A stretch of 35,088 bases of DNA, from assembly GCA_900696485.1 (NCBI GenBank), contig CAADGG010000106.1, forward strand, positions 1 through 35,088, in the 5' to 3' direction. This document shows, one piece after another, positions 1-7,177 of the stretch (positions are counted from its first letter, which is position 1; each line of letters starts with the position of its first letter). Made by a program: the position numbers and the translations under genes. The notes under the pieces were generated by a model that saw nothing but the letters and a program-made list of their open reading frames with translations, did no database searches and was not told the DNA's origin. This DNA comes from an uncultured Pseudomonadota bacterium (lineage in GTDB: Bacteria > Myxococcota_A > UBA9160 > PR03).

Positions 1-1018
1 GGAACACCTTCCCGTACAGCTCCGTCGCCGCCTCGCAGCCATCGACGGTCTCGTAGTGGGTATGGTCGATCGTCATCTGCTTCACCGACATCATGGTCGA
101 GTTGTACTCGACGACCTGGGAGAGCTGCCAGCCGGCCGACACGTTGACGCCGCAGCGTGCGGACACCGCGAGCCCCGCCGCGAAGACCGGCCCGCGCAGC
201 ATGTCGGCGACGATGTGCATACCTTCGCCGCCGGTCCGCTTCTTCACGTCGTTCGAGAACTGCTTGACGCCGTCCTTGCTGCGGAAGCGGTCGTAGGCCT
301 TCTGGTCGATCCCGACGATCCCGAGCTTCTCGAGCGCCGCGCGCCGCTCCGGACTGCCGGAGCAGAAGTACGCATTGTGGCCCTCCGCCCGGGCCAGCAT
401 CAGGAAGCACTCTCCGACACCGCCGCCGAACGACAGCACGTTCAGCACTGCGCGGCGCTCGCGCGAGACCTTGATCCGATAGATCGCCAGGGCCCGACGC
501 CACATGTGATAGGCAGTGGGGGCGCGCAGCGGCAGCGCGGCGATCTCCCACAGGCTGAGCCCGCAGTCGAGCGGCGCCTTCACGAGCTGCCAGTCGCCGA
601 CCACCGCCTCCTCGCCGTACCAACCGATGGACTCGGGTTGGTCGTAGGCCCAGATCCGCAGCGGATAGCCGTAGATATCGGGCTCGCCGTTGCAGTGCGT
701 GAGCACGATGTCGCCGGGCTTCCACTTCGAGACCTCGGCGCCGACGCCGATCACTTCGCCCACGGCCGAGTTGCCGGGATAGATCTTGCCACCGCGCAGC
801 TCGGCGATGTTCACGGTGTCGGCGAGCGCGGCATGGTTGATGTTGTGTTCGCCCGACACCGCGAGGATGCGCAGGTGCACGTCGCGCGGTCCGACCGGCC
901 GGAGCTGCGCCTCATCGAGCTGGACCACGCGCGCGATGTCGAAGTCGTCGGGATTCGAGCCGACGCGGGCGCGCTCGGCGGCGATCGATTCGGTGCTGAT
1001 GGAATAGGCGCGGGGCAT
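1..1018 (-). CDS. Crotonyl-CoA reductase/carboxylase-like MDR dehydrogenase (partial, C-terminus off the window)
   Basis: The first 339 codons are visible, reading leftwards from an ATG at 1018 preceded by a GAGGAG ribosome site; the 3' end lies outside the window. The protein is a medium-chain dehydrogenase/reductase: a GroES-like N-terminal half containing VLTHCNGEP and RIWAYDQPES, then a Rossmann half with the loop SFGGGVGE. Order and spacing of blocks resemble crotonyl-CoA carboxylase/reductase, including an N in the EHNINHAAL block and an H in DHTHYE, near where that family places CO2-binding Asn and His. The expected reaction is NADPH-dependent reductive carboxylation of crotonyl-CoA to ethylmalonyl-CoA. 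Similarity to classical Ccr is only moderate from memory, so a different enoyl-thioester reductase is possible. Divergence from malate-CoA ligase and malyl-CoA lyase genes supports the pathway assignment. Confidence 0.6.
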   Translation of the reverse strand, partial: MPRAYSISTESIAAERARVGSNPDDFDIARVVQLDEAQLRPVGPRDVHLRILAVSGEHNINHAALADTVNIAELRGGKIYPGNSAVGEVIGVGAEVSKWKPGDIVLTHCNGEPDIYGYPLRIWAYDQPESIGWYGEEAVVGDWQLVKAPLDCGLSLWEIAALPLRAPTAYHMWRRALAIYRIKVSRERRAVLNVLSFGGGVGECFLMLARAEGHNAYFCSGSPERRAALEKLGIVGIDQKAYDRFRSKDGVKQFSNDVKKRTGGEGMHIVADMLRGPVFAAGLAVSARCGVNVSAGWQLSQVVEYNSTMMSVKQMTIDHTHYETVDGCEAATELYGKVF

Positions 1019-1050
1019 CGGGGTGTCTCCTCGTGGGCCACGACTGAAAG

Positions 1051-1080
1051 AAACCGGCCGGAACCGGCCGGCACCGGCCG
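1051..1080. repeat. Three tandem 10-bp units in the ccr/ligase divergent spacer
   Basis: Three units sharing ACCGGCCG (aaaccggccg, gaaccggccg, gcaccggccg) lie in the 202-bp spacer between the divergent reductase and CoA-ligase genes. Each unit contains the self-complementary CCGGCCGG or CCGGCCG core. They sit between the start of the minus-strand gene and its likely promoter, so they would be in its leader. An operator is possible but there is no direct evidence of one. Confidence 0.5.
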
Positions 1081-1086
1081 CGCGGC

Positions 1087-1092
1087 AGCCTA
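1087..1092 (-). promoter_or_regulatory. TAGGCT -10-like hexamer upstream of the reductase gene
   Basis: On the minus strand TAGGCT lies 68 nt upstream of the ATG at 1018. The same hexamer class (TAGNCT) recurs upstream of several other genes here, which makes it a plausible extended -10 element in this genome. No convincing -35 was seen at the expected distance. Confidence 0.35.
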
Positions 1093-1108
1093 GCCAAGCT
1101 CGCGCGCC

Positions 1109-1137
1109 TTGCCCGGGGTGCGGAAACTGGATATCGT
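1109..1137 (+). promoter_or_regulatory. Candidate sigma70-type promoter for the CoA ligase-lyase operon
   Basis: TTGCCC at 1109-1114 and TATCGT at 1132-1137 are separated by 17 bp and lie about 85 bp before the ATG at 1221. They face the first gene of the ligase-ferredoxin-lyase operon. The call rests on hexamer similarity and spacing alone. Confidence 0.35.
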
Positions 1138-1220
1138 GCGCGGCCTTACGGCCCCCCTTCCGCCGTCGGGCCGGCGCTCGGTCGCGAGCTCCATGGGGCG
1201 GGGCCTCGGCGGAGACTCCG

Positions 1221-2423
1221 ATGCGCTTCTACGAGTACGAGTCGAAGGCGCTGTTCCGGCGCCACGGGATGCCGCTCGGCCAGAGCGGCCTCGCCCACAC
1301 GGCCGACGACGCGCGCCGGATCGCCGGCGAGATCGGCGGCCCGGTGGTGCTGAAGAGCCAGGTGCTTTCCGGAGGCCGGATGAAGGCCGGCGCCGTGAAG
1401 TTCGCCGACACGCCGGACGAGGCGGCCGCGCACTACGACGCGATCGTACCGATCGTCGTGAACGGCCAGACCTGCCGGGCGGTGCTGGTCGAAGAGAAGA
1501 AGGGCATCGCGCAGGAGTACTTCGCCGCGATCACCTGGGACGGCCGGCACAAGCGGCCGGTGCTGATCTTCTCCGACATGGGCGGGATCGATATCGAAGA
1601 GGTGGCGGAGACACACCCCGAGCACGTCTCGAAGACGCACTTCTCGTCGCTGCTGCCGATCACGCCGCGCATCGCGAAGGAGGCGATCGCGGCCACCGGC
1701 GTCACCGGCCAGGCGCTGAATCGGCTGACGCCGATCGTCTTCGAACTGATGCAGGTGTTCCTGCGCTACGACCTGACGCTCGCCGAGATCAACCCGCTCG
1801 CGCGGCTCGAGGACGGGCGCTTCGTCGTGCTCGACGGCCACATCGACATGGAGGCCGAGGCGCGCGGCACGCACAAGAAGCTGCTCGAGGAGCTCGGGAT
1901 CGGCGCCGAGGAGACGCGCCAGGCGCGCGAGGCGACGGCCTTCGAGCAGCGCGGCGCCGAGATCAACGCGCAGGACCACCGCGGCGTGGCCGGCAATGTC
2001 GTCGAGTTCGACGGCGACCTGGGGCTGGTGATCGGCGCCGGCGGCGGCTCGCTGACGCTGTTCGACGCCGTCCGCAAGCACGGCGGCAAGCCGGCGAACT
2101 ACTGCGAGATCGGCGGCAACCCGTCGGTGAAGAAGGTCCAGGAGCTGACCCGGCTGATCCTGTCGAAGCCCGGAGTCCGCAAGATCGCCGTGATGATGAA
2201 CGTGGTCTCGAACACGCGGGTGGACATCGTCGCGCGCGGTGTCATCAAGGGCTGCATCCAGTCCGGCAAGGACCCGAAAGACGTCCTCGCGATCTTCCGG
2301 ATCCCCGGCGCCTGGGAGGACGAGGGCTTCAAGATCCTCGCCAAGTACGGCGTCGACTACTGCGATCGCTCGGTCTCGATGTATGAGGCTGCAGGACGAG
2401 CAGTGGCGAAACTGAACGGCTGA
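1221..2423 (+). CDS. mtkA: Malate-CoA ligase/succinyl-CoA synthetase-type beta subunit
   Basis: This 400-residue protein is an ATP-grasp acyl-CoA synthetase beta subunit of SucC size. The N-terminus MRFYEYESKALFRRHGMPL and the lysine block VVLKSQVLSGGRMKAG match the ATP-grasp start of SucC/MtkA. LAEINPLARLEDG is the metal-binding motif, and GNPSVKKVQELTRLILS belongs to the C-terminal CoA-ligase domain. With the alpha subunit 6 bp downstream it should join a C4 or C6 acid to CoA at the cost of ATP, or run in reverse to make ATP. The malyl-CoA lyase two genes on makes malate the likeliest substrate. Succinyl-CoA synthetase or citryl-CoA synthetase cannot be excluded by reading. The ATG at 1221 was chosen because family homology begins there; the frame is open further upstream without conserved sequence. 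Confidence 0.8.
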   Translation: MRFYEYESKALFRRHGMPLGQSGLAHTADDARRIAGEIGGPVVLKSQVLSGGRMKAGAVKFADTPDEAAAHYDAIVPIVVNGQTCRAVLVEEKKGIAQEYFAAITWDGRHKRPVLIFSDMGGIDIEEVAETHPEHVSKTHFSSLLPITPRIAKEAIAATGVTGQALNRLTPIVFELMQVFLRYDLTLAEINPLARLEDGRFVVLDGHIDMEAEARGTHKKLLEELGIGAEETRQAREATAFEQRGAEINAQDHRGVAGNVVEFDGDLGLVIGAGGGSLTLFDAVRKHGGKPANYCEIGGNPSVKKVQELTRLILSKPGVRKIAVMMNVVSNTRVDIVARGVIKGCIQSGKDPKDVLAIFRIPGAWEDEGFKILAKYGVDYCDRSVSMYEAAGRAVAKLNG

Positions 2424-2429
2424 GGGCGC

Positions 2430-3338
2430 ATGTCCATTCTCGTCGACAAGGACACGACCTTCCTCGTGCAGGGCATCACCGGCCGCGAGGCGGTGAACCT
2501 GACGCGGGAGTGCCTCGACTACGGCAGCAAGATCGTCGGGGGTGTGACGCCCGGGCGGGCCGGACGCGACGTCTACGGCGTGCCGGTCTACGACTGCGTG
2601 CGAGACCTCGTCGCGAAACACGGGCCGGTGGACGGATCCGTGATCTCGGTGCCGCCGGGCTTCGTCCGCGATGCGGCGTTCGAGGCGATCGAGAACGGCG
2701 TGAAGCTGATCGTCATCGTGACGGAGAACATCCCGCGCCGCGAGGTGGCGCAGATGGTCGAGCTGGCCGGCCTGCGCGGCGCCCGCATCATCGGACCCAA
2801 CTGCCTGGGGCTGATCACGCCGGGCGAGTGCAAGATGGGCGGCATCGGCGGTCCGGCGGCGAACACGAAGCAGGCCTACACGCGCGGCCCGGTCGGCATC
2901 ATGTCGCGCTCGGGCGGCATGACGACGGAGATCGCCAGCACGCTGACGGCGGCCGGGCTCGGGCAGAGCACCGCCGTCTCGATCGGCGGCGATGCGATCA
3001 TCGGCACCAGCTACGCCGAGCTGATGCCGCTGTTCGAGGCCGACCCGGAGACGCGCGCCATCGCGATCTATTCGGAACCCGGCGGTCGCATGGAGGCCGA
3101 GCTCGCCGAGTGGGTCACGACGAACCACAGCCGGCTGCCGATCGTGGCCTTCATGGCCGGCCGTTTCATGGACGAGATGCAGGGCATGCGCTTCGGCCAT
3201 GCCGGCACCATCGTCGAGGGCAAGGAAGACACGACGGCCGCCAAGATCGAGCGTATGGAGGCAGCGGGCATCTCGGTGGCCGAGCGCATCGAGGAGATCC
3301 CGAAGCTGATCCAGAAGCGCCTCGCGGAGAAACGCTGA
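2430..3338 (+). CDS. mtkB: Malate-CoA ligase/succinyl-CoA synthetase-type alpha subunit
   Basis: This 302-residue protein matches SucD/MtkB. It has an N-terminal CoA-binding Rossmann domain (VQGITGREAVN, then GGVTPGRAG) and IGPNCLGLITPGECKMG. Near the C-terminus is RFGHAGTIVEG, in which His257 corresponds to the histidine that is phosphorylated during catalysis. All expected motifs are present, so the enzyme should be active. The ATG lies 6 bp after the beta-subunit stop, and the stop overlaps the next gene in TGATG, implying translational coupling. Context favours malate over succinate as substrate. Confidence 0.82.
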   Translation: MSILVDKDTTFLVQGITGREAVNLTRECLDYGSKIVGGVTPGRAGRDVYGVPVYDCVRDLVAKHGPVDGSVISVPPGFVRDAAFEAIENGVKLIVIVTENIPRREVAQMVELAGLRGARIIGPNCLGLITPGECKMGGIGGPAANTKQAYTRGPVGIMSRSGGMTTEIASTLTAAGLGQSTAVSIGGDAIIGTSYAELMPLFEADPETRAIAIYSEPGGRMEAELAEWVTTNHSRLPIVAFMAGRFMDEMQGMRFGHAGTIVEGKEDTTAAKIERMEAAGISVAERIEEIPKLIQKRLAEKR

Positions 3339-3562
3339 TGCCCGGCATGTTCATCGACGTCCAGGTGGACGAGGCGGTCGCCAAGGATCCGGCGATCGTG
3401 AAGAAGCTCGTCGAGGTCTGCCCGGTGAATATCTTCGCGCAGCAGGACGACGGCACCCTGCGCATCGTGGAGGAGAACCTCGACGAGTGCGTGCTGTGCG
3501 ACCTGTGCGTGCGCGCGGCGCCGGAAGGCACCGTGCGGATCCTCAAACTCTACGAATCCTGA
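3338..3562 (+). CDS. Small single-cluster [4Fe-4S] ferredoxin-like protein
   Basis: This 74-residue acidic protein has Cys28-Pro (EVCPVNIF) and Cys51, Cys54 and Cys57 (ECVLCDLCV). In two-cluster ferredoxins one cluster is held by the CxxCxxC of one motif plus the Cys-Pro of the other; exactly those four ligands are kept here. The cysteine that would normally follow the second motif is replaced by Ala-Ala-Pro. The protein therefore looks like a bona fide one-cluster ferredoxin resembling FixX. The start overlaps the ligase alpha stop (TGATG), and malyl-CoA lyase starts 34 bp downstream, so it is part of this operon. None of the flanking enzymes needs an Fe-S electron carrier. It may serve an unlinked oxidoreductase or stabilise the ligase; the role is unknown. 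Confidence 0.8.
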   Translation: MPGMFIDVQVDEAVAKDPAIVKKLVEVCPVNIFAQQDDGTLRIVEENLDECVLCDLCVRAAPEGTVRILKLYES

Positions 3563-3596
3563 ACCCGAACGCTCCTCCAAACCCGGGAGAACCCGC

Positions 3597-4646
3597 ATGC
3601 GTAGCCCCCGCGATTTCCTGAAGCCGCAGGCCGTCGGCGCGCCCGACCCGGTCGCCGAGATCCCGGTGAAGCCGTCGCGGATGATCCACTTCTTCGATCC
3701 GTCGAACGAGAAGATGGCGGCCAAGCTGCCGGACATCGCCAAGAAGACGGACATCCTGCTCGGCAACCTCGAAGACGCCGTGCCGGCGGATCGCAAGGAA
3801 GCGGCGCGCGAGGGGCTCGTGAAGATCGGCAAGAACGTCGACCTCGGCGAGACCGCGCTGTGGACGCGCATCAACTCGCTCGACAGCCCGTGGTGTCTCG
3901 ACGACCTGTTGCGGCTCGTCCTCGAGATCGGCGACCGGCTCGAGGTCGTGATGGTGCCGAAGGTCGAGGGCGCCTGGGACATCCACTACGTCGACCGTCT
4001 GCTCGCGCAGCTCGAAGCCAAGGCGGGGCTGCGCCGCCCGCTGCTCGTGCACGCGATCCTCGAGACCGCGCAGGGCGTCGCGAACGTCGAGGAGATCGCG
4101 CAGGCGAGCCCACGCATGCAGGGCATGAGCTTCGGCCCGGCCGACCTCGCGGCCTCGCGGCGCATGAAGACGACACGGGTCGGCGGTGGCCATCCCGGCT
4201 ATCGCGTGGTGTCGGACCCGGACCCGCAGCAGCCGGACGCGCCGCGCGCGACGGCGCAGCAGGACCTCTGGCACTACTCGATCGGCCGTATGGTCGACGC
4301 CTGCACCGCCAACGGCCTGCTGCCGTTCTACGGCCCGTTCGGCGACATCTCCGACGACGTCGGCTGCGAGGCGCAGTTCCGGGCCTCGTTCCTGATGGGC
4401 TGTGTCGGCGCCTGGTCGCTGCACCCGAAGCAGATCGACATCGCGAAGCGGGTGTTCTCCCCGGATCCGGCCGAGGTCAAGTTCGCGCGCCGCGTGCTCG
4501 ACGCGATGCCGGACGGCCGCGGCGTCCTGATGCTCGACGGCAAGATGCAGGACGACGCCACCTGGAAGCAGTGCAAGGTGATGGTCTCGCTCGCCGAGCT
4601 GCTCGCCAAGAAGGACCCCGAGCTGGCCAAGGCCTACGAGCTCTAG
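3597..4646 (+). CDS. mcl: L-malyl-CoA/beta-methylmalyl-CoA lyase (HpcH/CitE family)
   Basis: This 349-residue protein cleaves or forms malyl-CoA (acetyl-CoA plus glyoxylate) and beta-methylmalyl-CoA (propionyl-CoA plus glyoxylate). Diagnostic blocks in order are GNLEDAVPADRKEAAREG (acidic active-site strand), VMVPKVEG, ILETAQGVANVEEIA, MSFGPADLAASRRMKTT, YGPFGDISDD and WSLHPKQIDIA. Together they match the Mcl1 branch rather than citrate lyase beta or citryl-CoA lyase. The insert after MKTT, up to the helix DLWHYSIGRMVDACTANG, is also typical of Mcl1. The ATG at 3597 follows GGGAGA by about 7 nt. Operon position after the malate-CoA ligase suggests interconversion of malate, malyl-CoA and glyoxylate. 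The gene ends just before palindrome copy 1. Confidence 0.87.
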   Translation: MRSPRDFLKPQAVGAPDPVAEIPVKPSRMIHFFDPSNEKMAAKLPDIAKKTDILLGNLEDAVPADRKEAAREGLVKIGKNVDLGETALWTRINSLDSPWCLDDLLRLVLEIGDRLEVVMVPKVEGAWDIHYVDRLLAQLEAKAGLRRPLLVHAILETAQGVANVEEIAQASPRMQGMSFGPADLAASRRMKTTRVGGGHPGYRVVSDPDPQQPDAPRATAQQDLWHYSIGRMVDACTANGLLPFYGPFGDISDDVGCEAQFRASFLMGCVGAWSLHPKQIDIAKRVFSPDPAEVKFARRVLDAMPDGRGVLMLDGKMQDDATWKQCKVMVSLAELLAKKDPELAKAYEL

Positions 4647-4662
4647 TCGAAGCTGTAGTCGA

Positions 4663-4761
4663 GGAAGGGGTCGTCAAGAAAGGGGTCGGGTTGGATTCGT
4701 CAACTTTTCCTGTGGAAAAGTTGACGAATCCAACCCGACCCCTTTCTTGACGACCTCTTCC
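4663..4761. repeat. Long palindrome family, copy 1 (convergent junction mcl/nadA)
   Basis: Two 48-nt arms (4663-4710 and 4714-4761) flank the trinucleotide TGT; the inner 42 nt pair perfectly and the outer six add one mismatch. The arm contains the family block GTCAAGAAAGGGGTCGGGTT, then the variable GGATT, then CGTCAACTTTTCC. The element fills the gap between the convergent 3' ends of the lyase and nadA genes. A transcript from either strand would form a very stable hairpin, so it could terminate both. No transposase or target duplication was seen. Confidence 0.95.
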
Positions 4762-4766
4762 GGACG

Positions 4767-5744
4767 CTACGCCGGCTTCGAGAGCTCCAGCATGCGCTCG
4801 AGTGGGCGCAGGGCGCGGATGCGGATGTCTTCGGGCACCGTCACTTGCGGCGCGAGATCACGCAGACAGAGATAGAGCTTCTCCATCGTGTTGAGCCGCA
4901 TGTACGGGCAGCGGTTGCACGAGCAGCTCTCGTCCATGCCGGGGATCTGGATCAGCGTCTTCTCCGGCACCGTCTTGCGGATCTGGTGGAAGACGCCGTC
5001 CTCGGTGCCGATGATCAGCGTCTTCGCCGGCGACGCGATCGCGCGATCGATGATCTTCTTCGTCGAACCGATGAAATCGGTCTGGGCGAGAACCGGCTCG
5101 TCGCATTCGGGATGCGACAACACCTCCGCGTCGGGATGGCGCACGCGCAGCTCGGCGAGCGCCCGGGCGTTGAACTGCTCGTGCACGATGCAGCTCCCCG
5201 GCCACACGATGAGATCCGAGCGCCCCGCTTCGCGACCGACCCAGCGCGCCAGGTGCTGGTCCGGCGCGAACAGCACCGGCTTGTCGGCGAAGTGTCGGAC
5301 GATGTCGACGGCGTTCGACGACGTGCAGATCACGTCCGACAGCGCCTTCACGGCCGCCGAGCAGTTGACGTAGCTGATGACGACGAGTTCCGGATGCGTG
5401 CGGCGCTGCTGCGCGACGAAGCGCTCGAACGCGTCGGCCGGGCAGCCATCGGCCAGGGAGCACCCGGCCTCGAGGTCCGGCACGACGACCGCGCTGGCAG
5501 GGCTCAGGATCTTGGCCGTCTCCGCCATGAAGTGGACACCACAGAAGGCGATCACCGGCCGCTCGATCCGGGCCGCGACGCGCGCCAGCGCCAGCGAATC
5601 ACCGACGTGGTCGGCGATGTCCTGGATCTCGTCCTCCTGGTAGTAGTGCGCCAGCACCACGGCATCGCGCTCGCGCTTGAGACGCTCGATCGCGTCTTCG
5701 AGATCGACCGGGACCGGGGCGGGGCGTGTCATCGCAGAAGCCAT
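4767..5744 (-). CDS. nadA: Quinolinate synthase A
   Basis: This 325-residue protein condenses iminoaspartate with dihydroxyacetone phosphate to quinolinate, the first committed product of de novo NAD synthesis. NadA features in order are LAHYYQEDEIQDIADHVGDS, FCGVHFMAETAKIL, EAGCSLADGCP, SYVNCSAAVKALSDVICTS, WPGSCIVHEQF, SHPECDEPVLAQTDFIGST and the C-terminal SCSCNRCPYMRLNTMEKL. Cysteines in the VNC, GSC and CNRCPYM blocks are the usual [4Fe-4S] ligand positions and are all present. The ATG at 5744 was chosen because family homology starts shortly after it; it lacks a clear ribosome site. TACCCT on the minus strand at 5751-5756 leaves only six bases before the ATG, so the transcript may be leaderless. 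nadB and nadC are not in the window. Confidence 0.95.
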   Translation of the reverse strand: MASAMTRPAPVPVDLEDAIERLKRERDAVVLAHYYQEDEIQDIADHVGDSLALARVAARIERPVIAFCGVHFMAETAKILSPASAVVVPDLEAGCSLADGCPADAFERFVAQQRRTHPELVVISYVNCSAAVKALSDVICTSSNAVDIVRHFADKPVLFAPDQHLARWVGREAGRSDLIVWPGSCIVHEQFNARALAELRVRHPDAEVLSHPECDEPVLAQTDFIGSTKKIIDRAIASPAKTLIIGTEDGVFHQIRKTVPEKTLIQIPGMDESCSCNRCPYMRLNTMEKLYLCLRDLAPQVTVPEDIRIRALRPLERMLELSKPA

Positions 5745-5899
5745 CGCGGGAGGGTAGCGCCTCGCCGGCCGGACGAGCGGGCGGAGCGAACGGAAACGGT
5801 TTCCCATTCTTTGCGGAGCTTTTGCGGAACCCGACTTCCGTCCGCTTCCGGGAGGCGCCGGAAGAGCAGGAGGAAACGTAAGTTTTTCGACTGTTTATC

Positions 5900-5980
5900 G
5901 GCCTTCGTGGTGACTCGTAAGGCGGCCTGTGGAGGATTGCCGGGCATCCACAGGCCGCCTTGCGAGAAAGCACGAAGACC
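5900..5980. repeat. Imperfect 34-nt inverted repeat between nadA and srkA
   Basis: Arms 5900-5933 and 5947-5980 flank a 13-nt loop. The inner 20 positions (CTCG, then one mismatch, then AAGGCGGCCTGTGGA) pair with a single mismatch; the outer part contains CTTCGTG with a few mismatches. It lies downstream of the SrkA-like gene and upstream of nadA on the same strand. It could terminate srkA or fold in the nadA leader. Its sequence differs from the four-copy palindrome family. Confidence 0.85.
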
Positions 5981-5991
5981 AGCAGGCGCTG

Positions 5992-6993
5992 CTACCCGAA
6001 GCGCTCCGGGTGCCCGGACTCGGACAGCAGCGCGACCTGCTCCTCGAGTTCGCGCGTCTCGTCTTCCCAGTACCGCGGGGTCCCGAAGTGCGGGAACGTC
6101 GAACGAAACTGCGGCTCGTCCCAGCGGCGCGCGATCCACGTCGAGAGTTTGAGGAAGCGAGCCGCGCGCAGCGGTTCGATGAGGCCGAGCCCGCGCGGCT
6201 CGAAGTCGCGAAACTGGCGGTAGCCGCTGAGCAGCGCGTCGCGCTGGCGGCGGCCCTCGGCGTCACGGCCCGGCGCCAGCACCCACAGATCGTGCACGGC
6301 AGGACCGACGACGAAGTCATCGAAGTCGAGGAAGAACCAGCCGTCGCGCCCGTGGAGCAGATTGCCGAGGTGGCAGTCGCCGTGGATGCGCAGCAGCGGG
6401 ATGTCCTCGCTGCGCGCGTCGTAGACCTCGGCGAGGGTCTCGACGGCGCCGGCGTAGCGATTCTCGCAGTGCGCCGGCAGCACGGCGCGATCGAGCAGCT
6501 CGTCGAGTGGATCGAGCAGCGCGGTCTGCGCATCGAGGATCGGACGTTCGGCCGGCTGGCGCCGCGCGCCGACGCTGTGGATGCGCGCGAGCAGACGGCC
6601 GAGCATCGCGAGCTGCTCGTCCGTCGGCTCTTCCGGCTCCCGCCCCCCGGTGCGAGGCCAGACGCCGAACAGGATGCTTCTCCACTGCCCGACGGTGCGC
6701 AGGCCTCCTCCGCCCTCCCCGGCCCCGGACAGCGCGAGCGGCGCGCAGACGGGAATCTCGGCGTCCTGCAGGTCGAGCAGGAAGCGGTGCTCGTCCTCGA
6801 TCGCCGTGCGACTCCAGCGCCCAGGCCGATAGAACTTCACGACGACGTGCGTGCCGTCCTCGAGCCGCGCGTCGTAGACGCGGTTCTCGAGCGCGCGCAG
6901 CACCGCGCAGTGACCCGTGGGCCGCAGCCCGGCCGACTCGACGGCCTCGAGCGCCGCCTCGGGGCCCAGCTCAGCGAAGCGCGCCTGTGCCAC
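5992..6993 (-). CDS. srkA: SrkA/YihE-like stress-response protein kinase (APH fold)
   Basis: This 333-residue protein has the length and motif order of SrkA (YihE, formerly RdoA), a cytosolic Ser/Thr kinase with the aminoglycoside-phosphotransferase fold. Early VVVKFYRPGRWS carries the ATP-binding lysine. The catalytic loop is LRIHGDCHLGNLL (HxDxxxxN type), and GWFFLDFDDFVVGPAVHDLW gives the metal-binding Asp and the following conserved helix. SrkA in Escherichia coli limits toxin-linked death under envelope and oxidative stress; the same role here is inferred from family membership. The start is a GTG at 6993 with only a weak purine-rich site upstream. Palindrome copy 2 begins 20 bp upstream, between this gene and the divergent mutase gene. 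Confidence 0.85.
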   Translation of the reverse strand: MAQARFAELGPEAALEAVESAGLRPTGHCAVLRALENRVYDARLEDGTHVVVKFYRPGRWSRTAIEDEHRFLLDLQDAEIPVCAPLALSGAGEGGGGLRTVGQWRSILFGVWPRTGGREPEEPTDEQLAMLGRLLARIHSVGARRQPAERPILDAQTALLDPLDELLDRAVLPAHCENRYAGAVETLAEVYDARSEDIPLLRIHGDCHLGNLLHGRDGWFFLDFDDFVVGPAVHDLWVLAPGRDAEGRRQRDALLSGYRQFRDFEPRGLGLIEPLRAARFLKLSTWIARRWDEPQFRSTFPHFGTPRYWEDETRELEEQVALLSESGHPERFG

Positions 6994-7013
6994 TCCCGCC
7001 CAAGGTACCGCCG

Positions 7014-7115
7014 CGTCAAGAAAGGGGTCGGGTTGGATTCGTCAACTTTTTCCCCGTTGGGGAAAAAGTTGACGAATCCAACCCGACCCCTTTCTTGACG
7101 ACCCCTTTCTTGACG
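7014..7115. repeat. Long palindrome family, copy 2, with duplicated 15-bp tail
   Basis: Perfect 42-nt arms (7014-7055 and 7059-7100) flank the loop GTT. The variable inner segment is GGATT, as in copy 1, but the centre is longer (TTTTTCCCC against GGGGAAAAA). The last 15 bases of the right arm, ACCCCTTTCTTGACG, are repeated in tandem at 7101-7115. The element lies between the divergent srkA-like and ethylmalonyl-CoA mutase genes, immediately upstream of the mutase promoter candidate. Confidence 0.95.
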
Positions 7116-7117
7116 CT

Positions 7118-7146
7118 TTGCTGCCCGGGGTGGCTTTCGGTAGGCT
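7118..7146 (+). promoter_or_regulatory. Candidate promoter of the ethylmalonyl-CoA mutase operon
   Basis: TTGCTG at 7118-7123 and TAGGCT at 7141-7146 are spaced 17 bp apart. The predicted start of transcription leaves a leader of about 25 nt that includes GGAGAGG before the ATG at 7178. This is the best-formed example of the TAGNCT -10 motif in the window. It begins three bases after the tail of palindrome copy 2. Confidence 0.5.
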
Positions 7147-7177
7147 CGACGCGGAGTTACGACGGAGAGGCCCCTTC

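Noticed and set aside
1146..3200. A 684-codon open frame on the minus strand over the CoA-ligase genes
   Set aside because: Antisense to two strongly recognised genes, with the composition of a shadow frame.
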